DNA of 64,000 nucleotides from an uncultured Desulfobacteraceae bacterium (GTDB taxonomy: Bacteria; Desulfobacterota; Desulfobacteria; Desulfobacterales; Desulfatirhabdiaceae): assembly GCA_903953895.1 (NCBI GenBank), contig CAJBLH010000070.1, positions 49,839-113,838 of the forward strand, read 5' to 3'. The translations under genes and the position numbers were made by a program. This document shows, piece by piece, positions 25,710 through 34,696 of the stretch; the first letter of the stretch is position 1, and every line of letters starts with the position of its first letter. The notes under the pieces are model-generated. The model was not told the DNA's origin, ran no database searches, and saw only the letters and a program-made list of their open reading frames with translations.

Positions 25710-27944
25710 ATGCGCTCATTTCATAAGCTTCAAGAAGATCTGCTGCAGGCTGCCGGAAACATGGCGGAACTGCTCGCCACGGCCCGGAGCATTCCAGGAC
25801 TTTCCGGAACCATTCAAAACGACTGGGAAAAAACATGCCATCACATTTCATGCGCGTCCGGGGACCGGGTGCGTGTGGCTGTGGTCGGATCCATCAAGTC
25901 CGGCAAAAGCACGTTCATCAATGCGTTTCTGAAAGGAGATTATCTCAAACGGGGGGCAGGTGTCGTCACTTCCATTGTCACGCGGGTACAAAAAGGCCCG
26001 GGGCTGAAGGCGACACTGGTTTTTAAATCCTGGGAAGAGATTCATTCGGACCTGGAGCATGCCATGGTGCTGCTGCCGCCCATGCAGATCGTCTCCGATA
26101 CCGCATCCTTTGATTTCCGGAAGGCCGAATGCCGCTCGGCCCTTCAGGCGGCTCTGGCCGCGCTGGGCCCGGATCGGCTGATCAGCAGCGGCGCGCGAAA
26201 CGAAAACAGCGTGCTGATGGCCTCGTATCTGAACGGCTATGACAGGGTTCAGCACATCGTTTCAACCGAAACCGTGATCCAGCATTATGAAAATGAAGCA
26301 TTTGCACGGCACCGCGATTTTGTCGGCGACGATTCTCTGGCGGTGTATTTAAAGGATATCCAGATTGAAATCAACGCCGATGTGCTGGACGGCAATCTGG
26401 AGGTGGCCGACTGTCAGGGCAGCGACTCTCCCAATCCCCTGCATCTGGCCATGATCCAGGATTATCTGCTTCTGACCCATCTGATTATCTATGTGATCAG
26501 CAGCCGAACCGGACTGCGGCGAGCAGACATCCGGTTCCTGTCCATGATTCAGAAAATGGGTCTGGCCGAGCAAATTCTCTTTGTTGTAAACTGCGATTTC
26601 AGCGAACATGAGTCGCTGGAGAGCCTGCTGCCGCTGGTCGAGCGCATTCGGGAAGAAATATCGCTGATCAAACCCTCTCCCTGCATCTATACACTGTCTT
26701 CCCTGTATAATCTTTTTGTGCATACGGAATCCGGCCTAAGCGAAAAAGACAGCATGCGGCTTCTCCAGTGGCGGAAAGAACAGGCGTTTGCAGCATTTTC
26801 AGACAGCCAGACCCGGCGGTTCCTCGATGACTTCGAGGCGATGCTGCTTCATGAACGCTTCGGGCTGCTGCTGCGCAACCCGGTGGAGCGTCTGCGGGTG
26901 ATATCTGCCGGCATGGATTACTGGATCGACATCAATGTGGATATGTTGAGCCGGGATGCGGTCGGCGCATCCGAAATGCTGGAGAGAATCAAGCGCCATG
27001 AAGCCAGAATCCTTCAACTGAAAATCATGGTGAAAAGCACGCTGGACGGGGCGCTTCAGAAAATCAGGCAGGAGCTGAAAACGGATGTGAACCGGTTTTT
27101 TGACAGGCATGACGGAGAAGTTCTTTCCAGCATGCTGCATTTCATCCGCCGGTACGCGGGGGTACTGGATCCGTTTCAGGAAAAAACCCCGAAAATCGGC
27201 TTTACCCAGGCCCTTTTTCTGGTGTTTCAGGAATTCAAGCACAGCCTGGATATTTTTGTAACCGAATCCATCATGCCGGAGATGGTTCGTTTCGTCAGAG
27301 AAGAGGAAGCCAAGATCTCAGCCTATCTGCAGACCATCGCCGCCCCCTACGATGGCTTGCTCCAGGATGCCCTGTCCGACTACAATAAATCCATGAGCAG
27401 TATCGGGGTGATGCCGATCCAAAACCCCATGGACCCTTTACGCATCCCGGAACTGGACGCCGTTAAATCCCAAACCGGTCTCCGGTTGCCATCCGTTGGC
27501 ATCACGCTGCAATATTCCGCCCGAATCAAAACCGAAGCGGTTGCCAAGCTCGGGTGCTATACGGTGATATCGCTGATAAAGCGGATGCTGAAGAAGCCGA
27601 TGCAGACCCGACAGGCCGATGAGATACTTGCGCTTAAAGACGGGGTGGATCGTATGAAACGGGAAACCGAACGCTCCATCATCTCGCATTTTATGGATTA
27701 TCGGGAGAATCTGAAGTTCCAGTACATTGACAAACTGGCGGGTGCGGCCTTTCAGTCGCTGCTGGAATGCCTGCTGGACCGCTTCGATGCCTATTCCATG
27801 GATATGACCCGGATCTCACAGCGGGCCGATGGGCAGCAAAGCGACAAGGAGCGGGTTGCCCAGGCACTGAACAAGATGCGGCGGACGTCCCGTGAAATCG
27901 CCGAACAGATCAAAAGCATCCGGGAAGAGATGGAGAGGGGCTAG
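25710..27944 (+). CDS. Dynamin-like large GTPase
   Basis: A 744-residue protein with an N-terminal dynamin-superfamily GTPase domain and a long helical remainder. G1 is GSIKSGKST (residues 60-68), threonines for G2 follow in [13 protein letters not shown]3 is DCQGSDSP, and the G4 position reads VVNCDFSE, keeping N and D but with Cys in place of Lys. An insert of about 120 residues lies between G2 and G3. No transmembrane paddle is evident, unlike BDLP, so membrane binding would have to be peripheral. Bacterial dynamins remodel or repair membranes and some act in phage defence; which applies here is unknown. The gene overlaps the convergent tatA end by 4 bases. No partner dynamin is adjacent. 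Confidence 0.8.
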   Translation: MRSFHKLQEDLLQAAGNMAELLATARSIPGLSGTIQNDWEKTCHHISCASGDRVRVAVVGSIKSGKSTFINAFLKGDYLKRGAGVVTSIVTRVQKGPGLKATLVFKSWEEIHSDLEHAMVLLPPMQIVSDTASFDFRKAECRSALQAALAALGPDRLISSGARNENSVLMASYLNGYDRVQHIVSTETVIQHYENEAFARHRDFVGDDSLAVYLKDIQIEINADVLDGNLEVADCQGSDSPNPLHLAMIQDYLLLTHLIIYVISSRTGLRRADIRFLSMIQKMGLAEQILFVVNCDFSEHESLESLLPLVERIREEISLIKPSPCIYTLSSLYNLFVHTESGLSEKDSMRLLQWRKEQAFAAFSDSQTRRFLDDFEAMLLHERFGLLLRNPVERLRVISAGMDYWIDINVDMLSRDAVGASEMLERIKRHEARILQLKIMVKSTLDGALQKIRQELKTDVNRFFDRHDGEVLSSMLHFIRRYAGVLDPFQEKTPKIGFTQALFLVFQEFKHSLDIFVTESIMPEMVRFVREEEAKISAYLQTIAAPYDGLLQDALSDYNKSMSSIGVMPIQNPMDPLRIPELDAVKSQTGLRLPSVGITLQYSARIKTEAVAKLGCYTVISLIKRMLKKPMQTRQADEILALKDGVDRMKRETERSIISHFMDYRENLKFQYIDKLAGAAFQSLLECLLDRFDAYSMDMTRISQRADGQQSDKERVAQALNKMRRTSREIAEQIKSIREEMERG

Positions 27945-28123
27945 GCTTCCGGCTTTTTATCGTCTTCGATCTTGCTGGGTTCTTTTGAATCATGGGTGGC
28001 GTCCTTGAAATTTCTGATGGCTTTTCCGATGCCGCCGCCGATTTCCGGAAGCTTGCCTGCGCCGAAAATGATCAGGATGATCACCAGGATGACGATAAGT
28101 TCCGAGATTCCCAAACCAAACAT
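27941..28123 (-). CDS. tatA: Twin-arginine translocase subunit TatA/TatE
   Basis: A 60-residue TatA-type subunit that forms the variable pore for folded-protein export. One N-terminal transmembrane helix ([20 protein letters not shown], residues 8-27) is followed by the [21 protein letters not shown] hinge and amphipathic helix and a short acidic-basic tail. No tatB or tatC gene is adjacent, which is common for extra or stand-alone tatA in delta-proteobacteria. The next gene upstream on the same strand ends 9 bases away and may be cotranscribed. Confidence 0.93.
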   Translation of the reverse strand: MFGLGISELIVILVIILIIFGAGKLPEIGGGIGKAIRNFKDATHDSKEPSKIEDDKKPEA

Positions 28124-28132
28124 ATATGTCTC

Positions 28133-28546
28133 CTATTCCTCAAGACGGTTTTGCTTTAATTCCTGTATGAGCTGAAAAAATTCGGGGGTTTTCAGATAGC
28201 GATCCATGGCCGCCTGGTAGTCGATCCACCTTCGCCAGCTTTCGAACCAGGCATCGTTATGCCAGTAACAGGTCGGGTCTCCTCCGCCTTTCAACCGATT
28301 GATGAAATCCCGGTACTCGTCCTGGCAACTGTCGCAGAACCGGTAGGGGCAGCCGACTGAATGATCGTGATCCATGCGTGTTTCAGGCGTCAGTTCGGTG
28401 TGAACCCCGCATTTTTCGCATTTCTGAGTGCAGCGGGTGCAATGAAAGACTTTTTGCACCGCCAGAATTTTTCGTTTCCGGATGAGTGCATCCCGTTTGT
28501 CCTGAGAGAGCTGGAGTTTGGCGTTCAGTGAGATGATTTCGGCCAT
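28133..28546 (-). CDS. Conserved hypothetical protein with Zn-ribbon-like Cys pairs
   Basis: A 137-residue cytoplasmic protein, family not recognised. The centre is cysteine-rich: CTRCTQKCEKCGVH followed about 30 residues later by GCPYRFCDSCQDE, enough for one or two zinc knuckles. The C-terminal third is helical and Trp-rich (WFESWRRWIDYQ). It lies 9 bases upstream of tatA on the same strand. Regular codon use and position suggest a real lineage-restricted gene. Function unknown. Confidence 0.7.
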   Translation of the reverse strand: MAEIISLNAKLQLSQDKRDALIRKRKILAVQKVFHCTRCTQKCEKCGVHTELTPETRMDHDHSVGCPYRFCDSCQDEYRDFINRLKGGGDPTCYWHNDAWFESWRRWIDYQAAMDRYLKTPEFFQLIQELKQNRLEE

Positions 28547-28598
28547 AGCGGATTTGTCCTGGCGATAGCTAATGGGTTACAGTGAAAAAAGGTTTAAC

Positions 28599-28634
28599 CA
28601 CGAAATACACGAAAAAAAAAGTAATAATTTCGTG
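28599..28634. repeat. Intergenic ACGAAA-type hairpin repeat
   Basis: CACGAAAT (28599-28606) pairs with ATTTCGTG (28627-28634); the left side includes the word CACGAAATACACGAAAAAA, found again at 46557. The whole stretch 28547-28871 has no supported gene beyond this element. Confidence 0.65.
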
Positions 28635-28871
28635 AAAGAAGTCTATTTCATCCATGGATGTGTAGCGAATTGTCTGGTTTTTATATCACCCGACCGCCGC
28701 ACTGTCAATGAGAACCCGCCGCAGCCGCTGGCCCACATAAGTATTGATTTTGAATATGGGAATGCGTATACGTTAAAAAAATATCTTTGTTTCGGCCTGC
28801 TGGTGGAAACAGAGAAACTGCGCTGAAAACACCTGAAAAAGTAGCCTGATCGCCATTCACGGAGAATGCAT

Positions 28872-29279
28872 ATGTCCACGTTTTTCGAGCATAAACCAAC
28901 CATTACCCCCGAATCCCCGAGCCACATCCGGGTCGATGTTCTAGATCCCATCGAATATGCCTACCAGAAGAAAAGGGATATCGACATCACCATTTCCCAG
29001 CCAGAATATACATCGCTCTGTCCCATGACCGGTCTGCCGGATGTCGGCTGCGTTACGATCCGCTATTGTCCGAACGAACGGATCATCGAGCTGAAATCAC
29101 TGAAATATTATTTGTTGCAGTACCGCAATGTCGGCATTTTTTATGAACACATCGTCAACCGGATTCTGGAGGATCTGGTGCAGGTACTCGAACCCAAACG
29201 CATGGCGGTTACCGGGGATTTTACATCGCGAGGCGGTATCACCTCATCTGTTACCGCAGCTTACGAGAGGATGTCATGA
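28872..29279 (+). CDS. queF: NADPH-dependent 7-cyano-7-deazaguanine (preQ0) reductase, short type
   Basis: A 135-residue unimodular QueF that reduces the nitrile of preQ0 to preQ1 in queuosine synthesis. The catalytic Cys is in YTSLCPMTGLPD and the QueF motif is ELKSLKYYLLQYRN. The T-fold pattern and length fit the YkvM-type homodecamer. The ATG at 28872 is chosen because GGAG lies 7 bases upstream; an ATG two codons earlier is too close to it. Its stop overlaps the start of the downstream lipoprotein gene by 4 bases, making queF the first gene of an unusual operon. Confidence 0.95.
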   Translation: MSTFFEHKPTITPESPSHIRVDVLDPIEYAYQKKRDIDITISQPEYTSLCPMTGLPDVGCVTIRYCPNERIIELKSLKYYLLQYRNVGIFYEHIVNRILEDLVQVLEPKRMAVTGDFTSRGGITSSVTAAYERMS

Positions 29280-30205
29280 CTCGGTTCAGATTTCTTCCGG
29301 CCTGTGTCCTGATTGCGGCAGCATTGCTCTTGAGCGGATGCGGGACCTATTCGAATCTGAAAAAATCCACGGGAAACATGGTCCGGGATTTCAGAGCCCC
29401 GGACGATGATCTGAAGAAAACGGTTTTCAGAGCTGCGTTGAACAACCATGCGGCGGCTGCCCAGCAGGACATGGGTTCTGCCATCGACAGTCGCTATCTG
29501 GAGTCTCTGCCCCAATCCTGCCCGGCTGTTTTTCTAACGGGGCCGGACAGCTCACCGGCCTCCCAGGCCCTGAACCAGCTCTTTCAGAAATCCGTCGGCC
29601 CGACAGACAATCTGGCTCTGGTTCGGATCGGCAAGCAGTTGGGGCTGTCGGCTGTTGTGACCAGCCGCTTTTACGCCATTGCGGTGCGGCAGCAGGACGC
29701 AGGCGTTTTATGGTTTCGCAAAAAACTGCCCTTTGCCTGGATCAGCGCTTCCACTGAAGTTTACGATACGGAAACCGGCGCCAAATATCTGGATCAGACC
29801 TTTACCCGCGAACTGAAAATAGATGATGAAACCGCTGAAAGTGTCCGCAAAGGCAATGTCGCTTCGGTTCCGGTGATTGAAAAGGCGGTGGATGAAATCA
29901 TTCAGGAAATGGCGGATGTTGTCTGCGACATTCTGGTTCGAAAGCCCTGGAAAGGCTTTGTGGCTAAGGTATCCGGAGACACCCTGACCCTTTCCTCCGG
30001 CAGCAGCTCGGGTCTTTCCGCCGGACGGGTGCTGAAGGTCTATGAACCCGGCGCCCGAATCCAGGGGGCTGAAGGGCAGACATATCTGCTTCCCGGGAAA
30101 AAGATCGGCGACATCCGAATCACGGCGGTTTCTTCAGACAGCGCCGATGCAGAGATCATTTCCGGCAGCGGCATACAGGTGGATCATGTTGTCAAAACAA
30201 AATAG
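29276..30205 (+). CDS. Outer-membrane-type lipoprotein with FlgT-C/CsgG-associated-like end
   Basis: A 309-residue lipoprotein. The signal peptide ends in the lipobox LLSGC (Cys at about residue 22). The middle part (LVRIGKQLGLSAVVTSRFYAI) resembles CsgG/TolB-N-like putative outer-membrane factors. The C-terminal stretch, with SGSSSGLSAGRVLKVYEP and IGDIRITAVSSDSADAEI, looks like the beta module at the end of FlgT-type flagellar or secretion proteins. Both comparisons are by eye. It overlaps queF by 4 bases and is followed after 23 bases by an ExeA-like ATPase, hinting at a role in envelope assembly or secretion. Confidence 0.7.
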   Translation: MTRFRFLPACVLIAAALLLSGCGTYSNLKKSTGNMVRDFRAPDDDLKKTVFRAALNNHAAAAQQDMGSAIDSRYLESLPQSCPAVFLTGPDSSPASQALNQLFQKSVGPTDNLALVRIGKQLGLSAVVTSRFYAIAVRQQDAGVLWFRKKLPFAWISASTEVYDTETGAKYLDQTFTRELKIDDETAESVRKGNVASVPVIEKAVDEIIQEMADVVCDILVRKPWKGFVAKVSGDTLTLSSGSSSGLSAGRVLKVYEPGARIQGAEGQTYLLPGKKIGDIRITAVSSDSADAEIISGSGIQVDHVVKTK

Positions 30206-30228
30206 ACACTGGCCGGTTCAATCTATCC

Positions 30229-31689
30229 ATGTATAATAACTATTTCGGATTTACAGACTCCCCTTTTGAAAACAATCTGGATCAGCGGTTCCTGTTTTTC
30301 AGCGCCAATCACAAGGAAGTATCAGCGGCACTTCTCTATTTCATCAAGATGAAAAAAGGGTTTGCCCTGGTCTGCGGCGATGTGGGAACGGGCAAGACCA
30401 TGCTGATCAATTACCTGCTGAACAAGCTGCCCGCCGCCGTTCATCCGATCATGATCATGAATCCCGATGTCGGTTACATCGAGATTCTGCGTTATGTTGC
30501 GGGGATATTAAAGATTGACGCCAAAGGCAAGCGGGTACTCGATCTGGTTGATCATGTCAAAGCGGCGTTGGAGGAGGCCAGCCGTCAGGGGCAGCGTTTT
30601 GTTTTGATTATCGATGAGGCCCATCTGCTGTCCGACAGAAGCATCGAACAGATCCGGCTGCTATCCAATATCGAAACCCAGGAGTACAAGCTTTTTCAGA
30701 TTCTGCTGCTGGGGCAGTATGAACTCAGCTATAAACTCAACCGTCCCGAGCTGCGGCAATTGCGTCAGCGGATCAATGTCAACCGCTTTCTGGCGCCCAT
30801 GGATGCCACTGAAACCATCCGGTATATCGATCATCGGCTCAAAATGGCAGGCTCTGGTTTTGATGCCTGTTTCGAATCCAACTGCAAAAATCTCATTTAT
30901 AAAATGACAAACGGTGTGCCGCGCAGCATCAACCAGCTCTGTGACAGCGCCCTTCTGGCCTGCATGGCCGAAAAACACAAAAAGGTAAACCGGAAAATTC
31001 TGAAAACCGCGGGTACGGTCCTGCGAAGTGATGTCATCTTCACCCCCAGAACGCATGCCCGCAGCTCCAGGCTTCCCTGGAGAACGATGACGCCATGGAT
31101 CGCTTTTGGCGCGTTCGCCCTGATCCTGGCGCTGCTGTGGATGACCGGATATCGTGGCGGGCTGGGCGAAAAGGCTCAGCTTTTTCTGCACGGGATGTAT
31201 CCCCCGATGCTGAAGTCTGCGCCCTCCGTTTTGGCGCCTGGGGTGCATCTGCCGGTTCTTGTGCCTGTCGCCCCTGTGGAAACGCCGACAACTGAAAGAC
31301 AGGTTTCTAAGCCACAAATACTTGAAAACAAAACACCATCCACCGATTCCGGGTCAGTTTCTCCGGAAATGAGGCCCCCCTCTCAGCAAGTCGAAGTGAA
31401 GGCGTTACCATCTGAAGTTGCCGGCAATGTCGATAAGTCATCCCTGCCGGCTGGAAAAGACATTCAATCGGAGAAACAGACGTCTGCACAGAAAGAGCCG
31501 ATCATCGTCGTGGTGAAAGACGGCGACACACTGATGGGGATTGCTTCCCGGTTTTTTCCGGATGACAAAGCCGAGGGGGTGAAAAAAATCCTTGCACTCA
31601 ATCCCATGATCGACAACAGGAACCGGATTTATAAAGGTCAGGAACTGATCATTCCGAACACGGATCCCAAGAGAGAGGTTCCCAATTGA
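30229..31689 (+). CDS. ExeA/GspA-type AAA ATPase with transmembrane helix and C-terminal LysM
   Basis: A 486-residue protein. The AAA domain (about 1-265) begins with the ExeA hallmark YFGFTDSPFENN, has Walker A GDVGTGKT and Walker B LIIDEAHLLS, and ends in the ExeA-like VPRSINQLCDSALL. One transmembrane helix (about 285-304, WIAFGAFALILALLWMTGY) leads to a Pro/Ser/Thr-rich periplasmic linker and a LysM domain at the end (VVVKDGDTLMGIASRFF). In Aeromonas, GspA/ExeA uses a peptidoglycan-binding domain to help the secretin cross the wall; LysM would serve the same purpose here (inference). Its stop overlaps the start of the next gene. Confidence 0.85.
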   Translation: MYNNYFGFTDSPFENNLDQRFLFFSANHKEVSAALLYFIKMKKGFALVCGDVGTGKTMLINYLLNKLPAAVHPIMIMNPDVGYIEILRYVAGILKIDAKGKRVLDLVDHVKAALEEASRQGQRFVLIIDEAHLLSDRSIEQIRLLSNIETQEYKLFQILLLGQYELSYKLNRPELRQLRQRINVNRFLAPMDATETIRYIDHRLKMAGSGFDACFESNCKNLIYKMTNGVPRSINQLCDSALLACMAEKHKKVNRKILKTAGTVLRSDVIFTPRTHARSSRLPWRTMTPWIAFGAFALILALLWMTGYRGGLGEKAQLFLHGMYPPMLKSAPSVLAPGVHLPVLVPVAPVETPTTERQVSKPQILENKTPSTDSGSVSPEMRPPSQQVEVKALPSEVAGNVDKSSLPAGKDIQSEKQTSAQKEPIIVVVKDGDTLMGIASRFFPDDKAEGVKKILALNPMIDNRNRIYKGQELIIPNTDPKREVPN

Positions 31690-32720
31690 AGCTGTTGCGG
31701 CAGAAACAGAAACCGTTTTTTTCAACGCTTGAAGAGATGGAACTCGATACATCCTCTTCCCCGCTTGAGTTTTATCTGCAACCACCGTCGGAGCCTCTTC
31801 CAGAGCGCCCATCAAAGCGTGAGCCTGAACCAGTCATAGAGCCGGCTACTGAAACTGCCCCGGAGACAGTTCCTGAGTCCATACCGGAGCCTGATCTGAA
31901 ATTTGTTTCCAAACCGGCCGCGGTAACGCCGACATGGCCATCTCCGTTGCCGCCATTACCCGCAACCACCGCCAGGCCGATTTCAGAGCCGCATCGGAAA
32001 CCCGACACCGGAAATTTCGATGCAATTTTTGTAGATATCGCACCCGGAACGTTTATCATGGGAAGTCCGGAAGATGAGCCGGGTCGCCGGGACGATGAAA
32101 CACACCATGAAGTCACGATAACCAGAGGATTCTGCATTCAGGCGACTCCGGTCACCCAGGGCCAGTGGAAATCCGTGATGGGGACCAACCCATCCAACTT
32201 TGTGAAAGAGGGGCTGGATTGCCCGGTTGAAGGGGTCAGTTGGAACGATTGTCAGGAATTCATCAGAAAACTCAATCAGAAAGGGGAATATGGGTATCGC
32301 CTGCCGACTGAGGCCGAATGGGAGTATGCCTGCAGGGCGAGAACAAATACCGCTTTTTATGATGGTGAAATTATCAAAAAGCGATTCGGTCGCAAAGATA
32401 CATGCTTGGAAGCAATCGGCTGGTATACGGCCAATTCCGACGGAAAGACGCATCCGGTCGCCGATAAGAAGCCGAATGCCTGGGGCCTCTTCGACATGCA
32501 CGGCAATGTCTGTGAATGGTGTCAGGATTGGTACGGCATGTATCCCCTGATGCCGCAGCGCGATCCCCGCGGTGTGATGATCGGTCCAGGATGTTTGGTG
32601 CGCGGCGGCTCCTGGACCAGTACTTCGCAGGATTGCCGCTCGGCTCGCCGGCTTTACCACTCACCCAATTCCAGAAGCAAGTTTGTCGGCCTTCGACTGG
32701 TGCGGGAACCAAAGTATTGA
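31686..32720 (+). CDS. FGE-sulfatase-fold (SUMF1-like) protein with Pro/Glu-rich N-terminal linker
   Basis: A 344-residue protein with a roughly 110-residue Pro/Glu/Thr-rich start and an FGE-type C-type-lectin-like domain (about 115-342). The domain shows GTFIMGSPEDEPGRRDDE, TPVTQGQWKSVMG, YRLPTEAEWEYACRA, WGLFDMHGNVCEWCQDW and RGGSW. True formylglycine-generating enzymes have a Cys soon after RGGSW; here it reads RGGSWTSTSQDC, so oxidase activity is doubtful and a binding or structural role is likelier. It starts with TTG at 31686 inside the previous stop codon, preceded by GAGAGG, so translation is coupled to the ExeA-like gene. Confidence 0.85.
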   Translation: MKLLRQKQKPFFSTLEEMELDTSSSPLEFYLQPPSEPLPERPSKREPEPVIEPATETAPETVPESIPEPDLKFVSKPAAVTPTWPSPLPPLPATTARPISEPHRKPDTGNFDAIFVDIAPGTFIMGSPEDEPGRRDDETHHEVTITRGFCIQATPVTQGQWKSVMGTNPSNFVKEGLDCPVEGVSWNDCQEFIRKLNQKGEYGYRLPTEAEWEYACRARTNTAFYDGEIIKKRFGRKDTCLEAIGWYTANSDGKTHPVADKKPNAWGLFDMHGNVCEWCQDWYGMYPLMPQRDPRGVMIGPGCLVRGGSWTSTSQDCRSARRLYHSPNSRSKFVGLRLVREPKY

Positions 32721-32775
32721 GAATCGTGAGAGCGTAAGATGAAATTGAAAGAAATCCTTTTTTATCGTTGAATGA

Positions 32776-33786
32776 TCAAGTTTGAGGCCGCAACCAGGGC
32801 TTGACCCGATAAGTGGTAACCAATGCCTCGATTCCCTTGATGGCCACAGGCGGCAGGGCTTCTGTTTGAAATTGTTCAAGCACCTTGATCCGGGTGGCGC
32901 TGCAGATAAGTATCTCGTCGGCGCCGGCGATGCGCTGCAGTCTGGAGGCCATGTTGACGGCCATACCAATGGATGTGAATTCTCTTTTGCGAATCGACCC
33001 CAGAATTCCCGAAAACACCTTTCCTGTGGAAATCCCGATGCCGATATTCAACCGGAACCCGTTTTTCCGATCCAGCGCCCGGTTGATCCGATCGGCTGTA
33101 TCCTGCATGTCGACAGCCGTTTGAACCGCATGGACGGCATCATCGGGATGCAGTATCGGCGCGCCGAAAACCGCCATGATGCTGTCGCCGATGTGTTTGT
33201 CCGTGGTGCCGTGGTGCTGGTGGATGATTTCGGCCATGGGCGTGAAATAATGTTGGTTTAAAAACGCGGCGATATGATGGGCCTCGGCCTTCCCGGACAT
33301 TTGCGTGAAATTTCGGATATCCGAAAACAAAATCGTGGCCTCATGAAGGCGGGGTTTCAATGCATCGGGGGAATCGGTGATTTCTTGATAAATCGGATCC
33401 GATACGAATTGCCTCAGTCGTTTGCGAACCGTGATTTCGTGGATTTTGGCCCGCAGTTCGCGGTTGTCGAACGGCTTGGTCAAAAACCCGTCGATGCCTT
33501 CGTTGGTGGCCTGAATGGCCGATTCTACGGTGGCATAGCCGCTGAGAATGATGCGGGTAATATCCGGATTTAGATTTCTGACGACGGCCAGGGCCTCGAG
33601 CCCGTCCATACCTGGCATCTTCAGGTCGGAAATCACGGTGCCGATATCCGGTAGATGGTCTTTAACGAATTGCACCCCGGCTTCTCCGGATTCTGCGGTG
33701 AAAATCGGGTAGGATTCCCGCTGGAGAGCCCGCGCGACCGACCGCCGCATGCCTTCCTCATCATCAATAAACAGCAGCCCGTTCAT
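32776..33786 (-). CDS. Response regulator with class III nucleotide cyclase output
   Basis: A 336-residue two-domain signalling protein. An N-terminal receiver (FIDDEEG acidic pocket, phospho-acceptor Asp in VISDLKMPGMDG, Lys in LTKPFDN) is joined by a short helix to a class III adenylate/guanylate cyclase domain. There, both metal-binding Asps (LFSDIRNFT, KHIGDSIMAVFG) and the transition-state Asn/Arg of VNMASRLQ are present, so it should be active. Phosphorylation of the receiver would tune cAMP production. No cognate kinase is adjacent. xerD lies 6 bases upstream on the same strand. Confidence 0.92.
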   Translation of the reverse strand: MNGLLFIDDEEGMRRSVARALQRESYPIFTAESGEAGVQFVKDHLPDIGTVISDLKMPGMDGLEALAVVRNLNPDITRIILSGYATVESAIQATNEGIDGFLTKPFDNRELRAKIHEITVRKRLRQFVSDPIYQEITDSPDALKPRLHEATILFSDIRNFTQMSGKAEAHHIAAFLNQHYFTPMAEIIHQHHGTTDKHIGDSIMAVFGAPILHPDDAVHAVQTAVDMQDTADRINRALDRKNGFRLNIGIGISTGKVFSGILGSIRKREFTSIGMAVNMASRLQRIAGADEILICSATRIKVLEQFQTEALPPVAIKGIEALVTTYRVKPWLRPQT

Positions 33787-33792
33787 AGCGAA

Positions 33793-34668
33793 TCACCCCC
33801 TGGGATGATATTTTTCATGCATGCGTTTTAAATGATCTTTAGCCACATGGGTATAGATCTGGGTGGTGGAGATATCCACATGCCCCAGCATGATCTGGAC
33901 GGACCGCAAGTCCGCACCGCCTTCCAAAAGGTGGCTGGCAAAGGAATGACGCAGGCTGTGGGGCGAGATGGGTTTTAAAATGCCGGCAATCTGCACCTGC
34001 TGCTTGAGAATTTTCCAGAACCCCTGCCGGGTCATGGGGCTGCCGGCCCTGGCGATAAACAGAAAGGGGCTGAGATGCGGCCGAAGAAGAATCGGCCTTG
34101 CCGTTGTGATATAAAAATCGATTTTTCGCCGGCACGGTTGCCCGAAGGGCACCATGCGCTCCTTGGCGCCTTTACCGAAAACGCGAACCCAGCAGCCGTC
34201 CAGGTTGATGTCTTGAAGTTTTACGGTGATCAGCTCAGATACCCGGAGCCCGGCTGCATACATCAGCTCGATCATGGCGGCGTTGCGGATGCCCGTGGGT
34301 TTGTTGCCGTCCGGCACGTTTAAAATGCGGTCGATTTCCTGAACCGAGAGTACATCCGGCAGCTTCAGGCCGCTTTTGGGCAGATCGATCCGGGTGGCCG
34401 GATTTTTCTCCAGAATCTTTTCCCTTACCAGAAATCCAAAAAACCCCCTCAGGGCCACCAGATGCCGGGCCCGGGATCGAGCGGCCATGCCAGCCCCACG
34501 TAACGCAATCAAGTGTTTCAAAAGCACGGCCGAATCTGTATCGTAAAGGCTCTGAACACCGCCTGCCTCCAGAAAATCCGCAAACCGGCTCAAATCCGCC
34601 CGGTAAGATTCTATCGTGTTTGCGGAAAGCCCTTTTTCGATCAGCAGATAATTCAGGTACTGATCCAT
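33793..34668 (-). CDS. xerD: Tyrosine recombinase XerD
   Basis: A 291-residue site-specific recombinase that resolves chromosome dimers at dif with XerC and FtsK. The N-terminal SAM-like core-binding domain (YLLIEKGLSANTIESYRADL) is followed by the catalytic domain with R in AAGLRVSEL, HSLRHSFASHLLEGGAD, and the nucleophile Tyr in ISTTQIYTHV. STTQIYTHVA favours XerD over XerC. The ATG at 34668 matches the usual XerD N-terminus and has AAGG 6 bases upstream; an upstream TTG at 34713 would overlap glgP. It is the second gene after glgP. Confidence 0.92.
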   Translation of the reverse strand: MDQYLNYLLIEKGLSANTIESYRADLSRFADFLEAGGVQSLYDTDSAVLLKHLIALRGAGMAARSRARHLVALRGFFGFLVREKILEKNPATRIDLPKSGLKLPDVLSVQEIDRILNVPDGNKPTGIRNAAMIELMYAAGLRVSELITVKLQDINLDGCWVRVFGKGAKERMVPFGQPCRRKIDFYITTARPILLRPHLSPFLFIARAGSPMTRQGFWKILKQQVQIAGILKPISPHSLRHSFASHLLEGGADLRSVQIMLGHVDISTTQIYTHVAKDHLKRMHEKYHPRG

Positions 34669-34696
34669 CTGGGGCCTTGGCAGGAGGGGTACGGCG

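Noticed and set aside
28572..28826. 84-codon plus frame before queF
   Set aside because: Runs through the ACGAAA hairpin repeat, lacks a ribosome-binding site and any family pattern.
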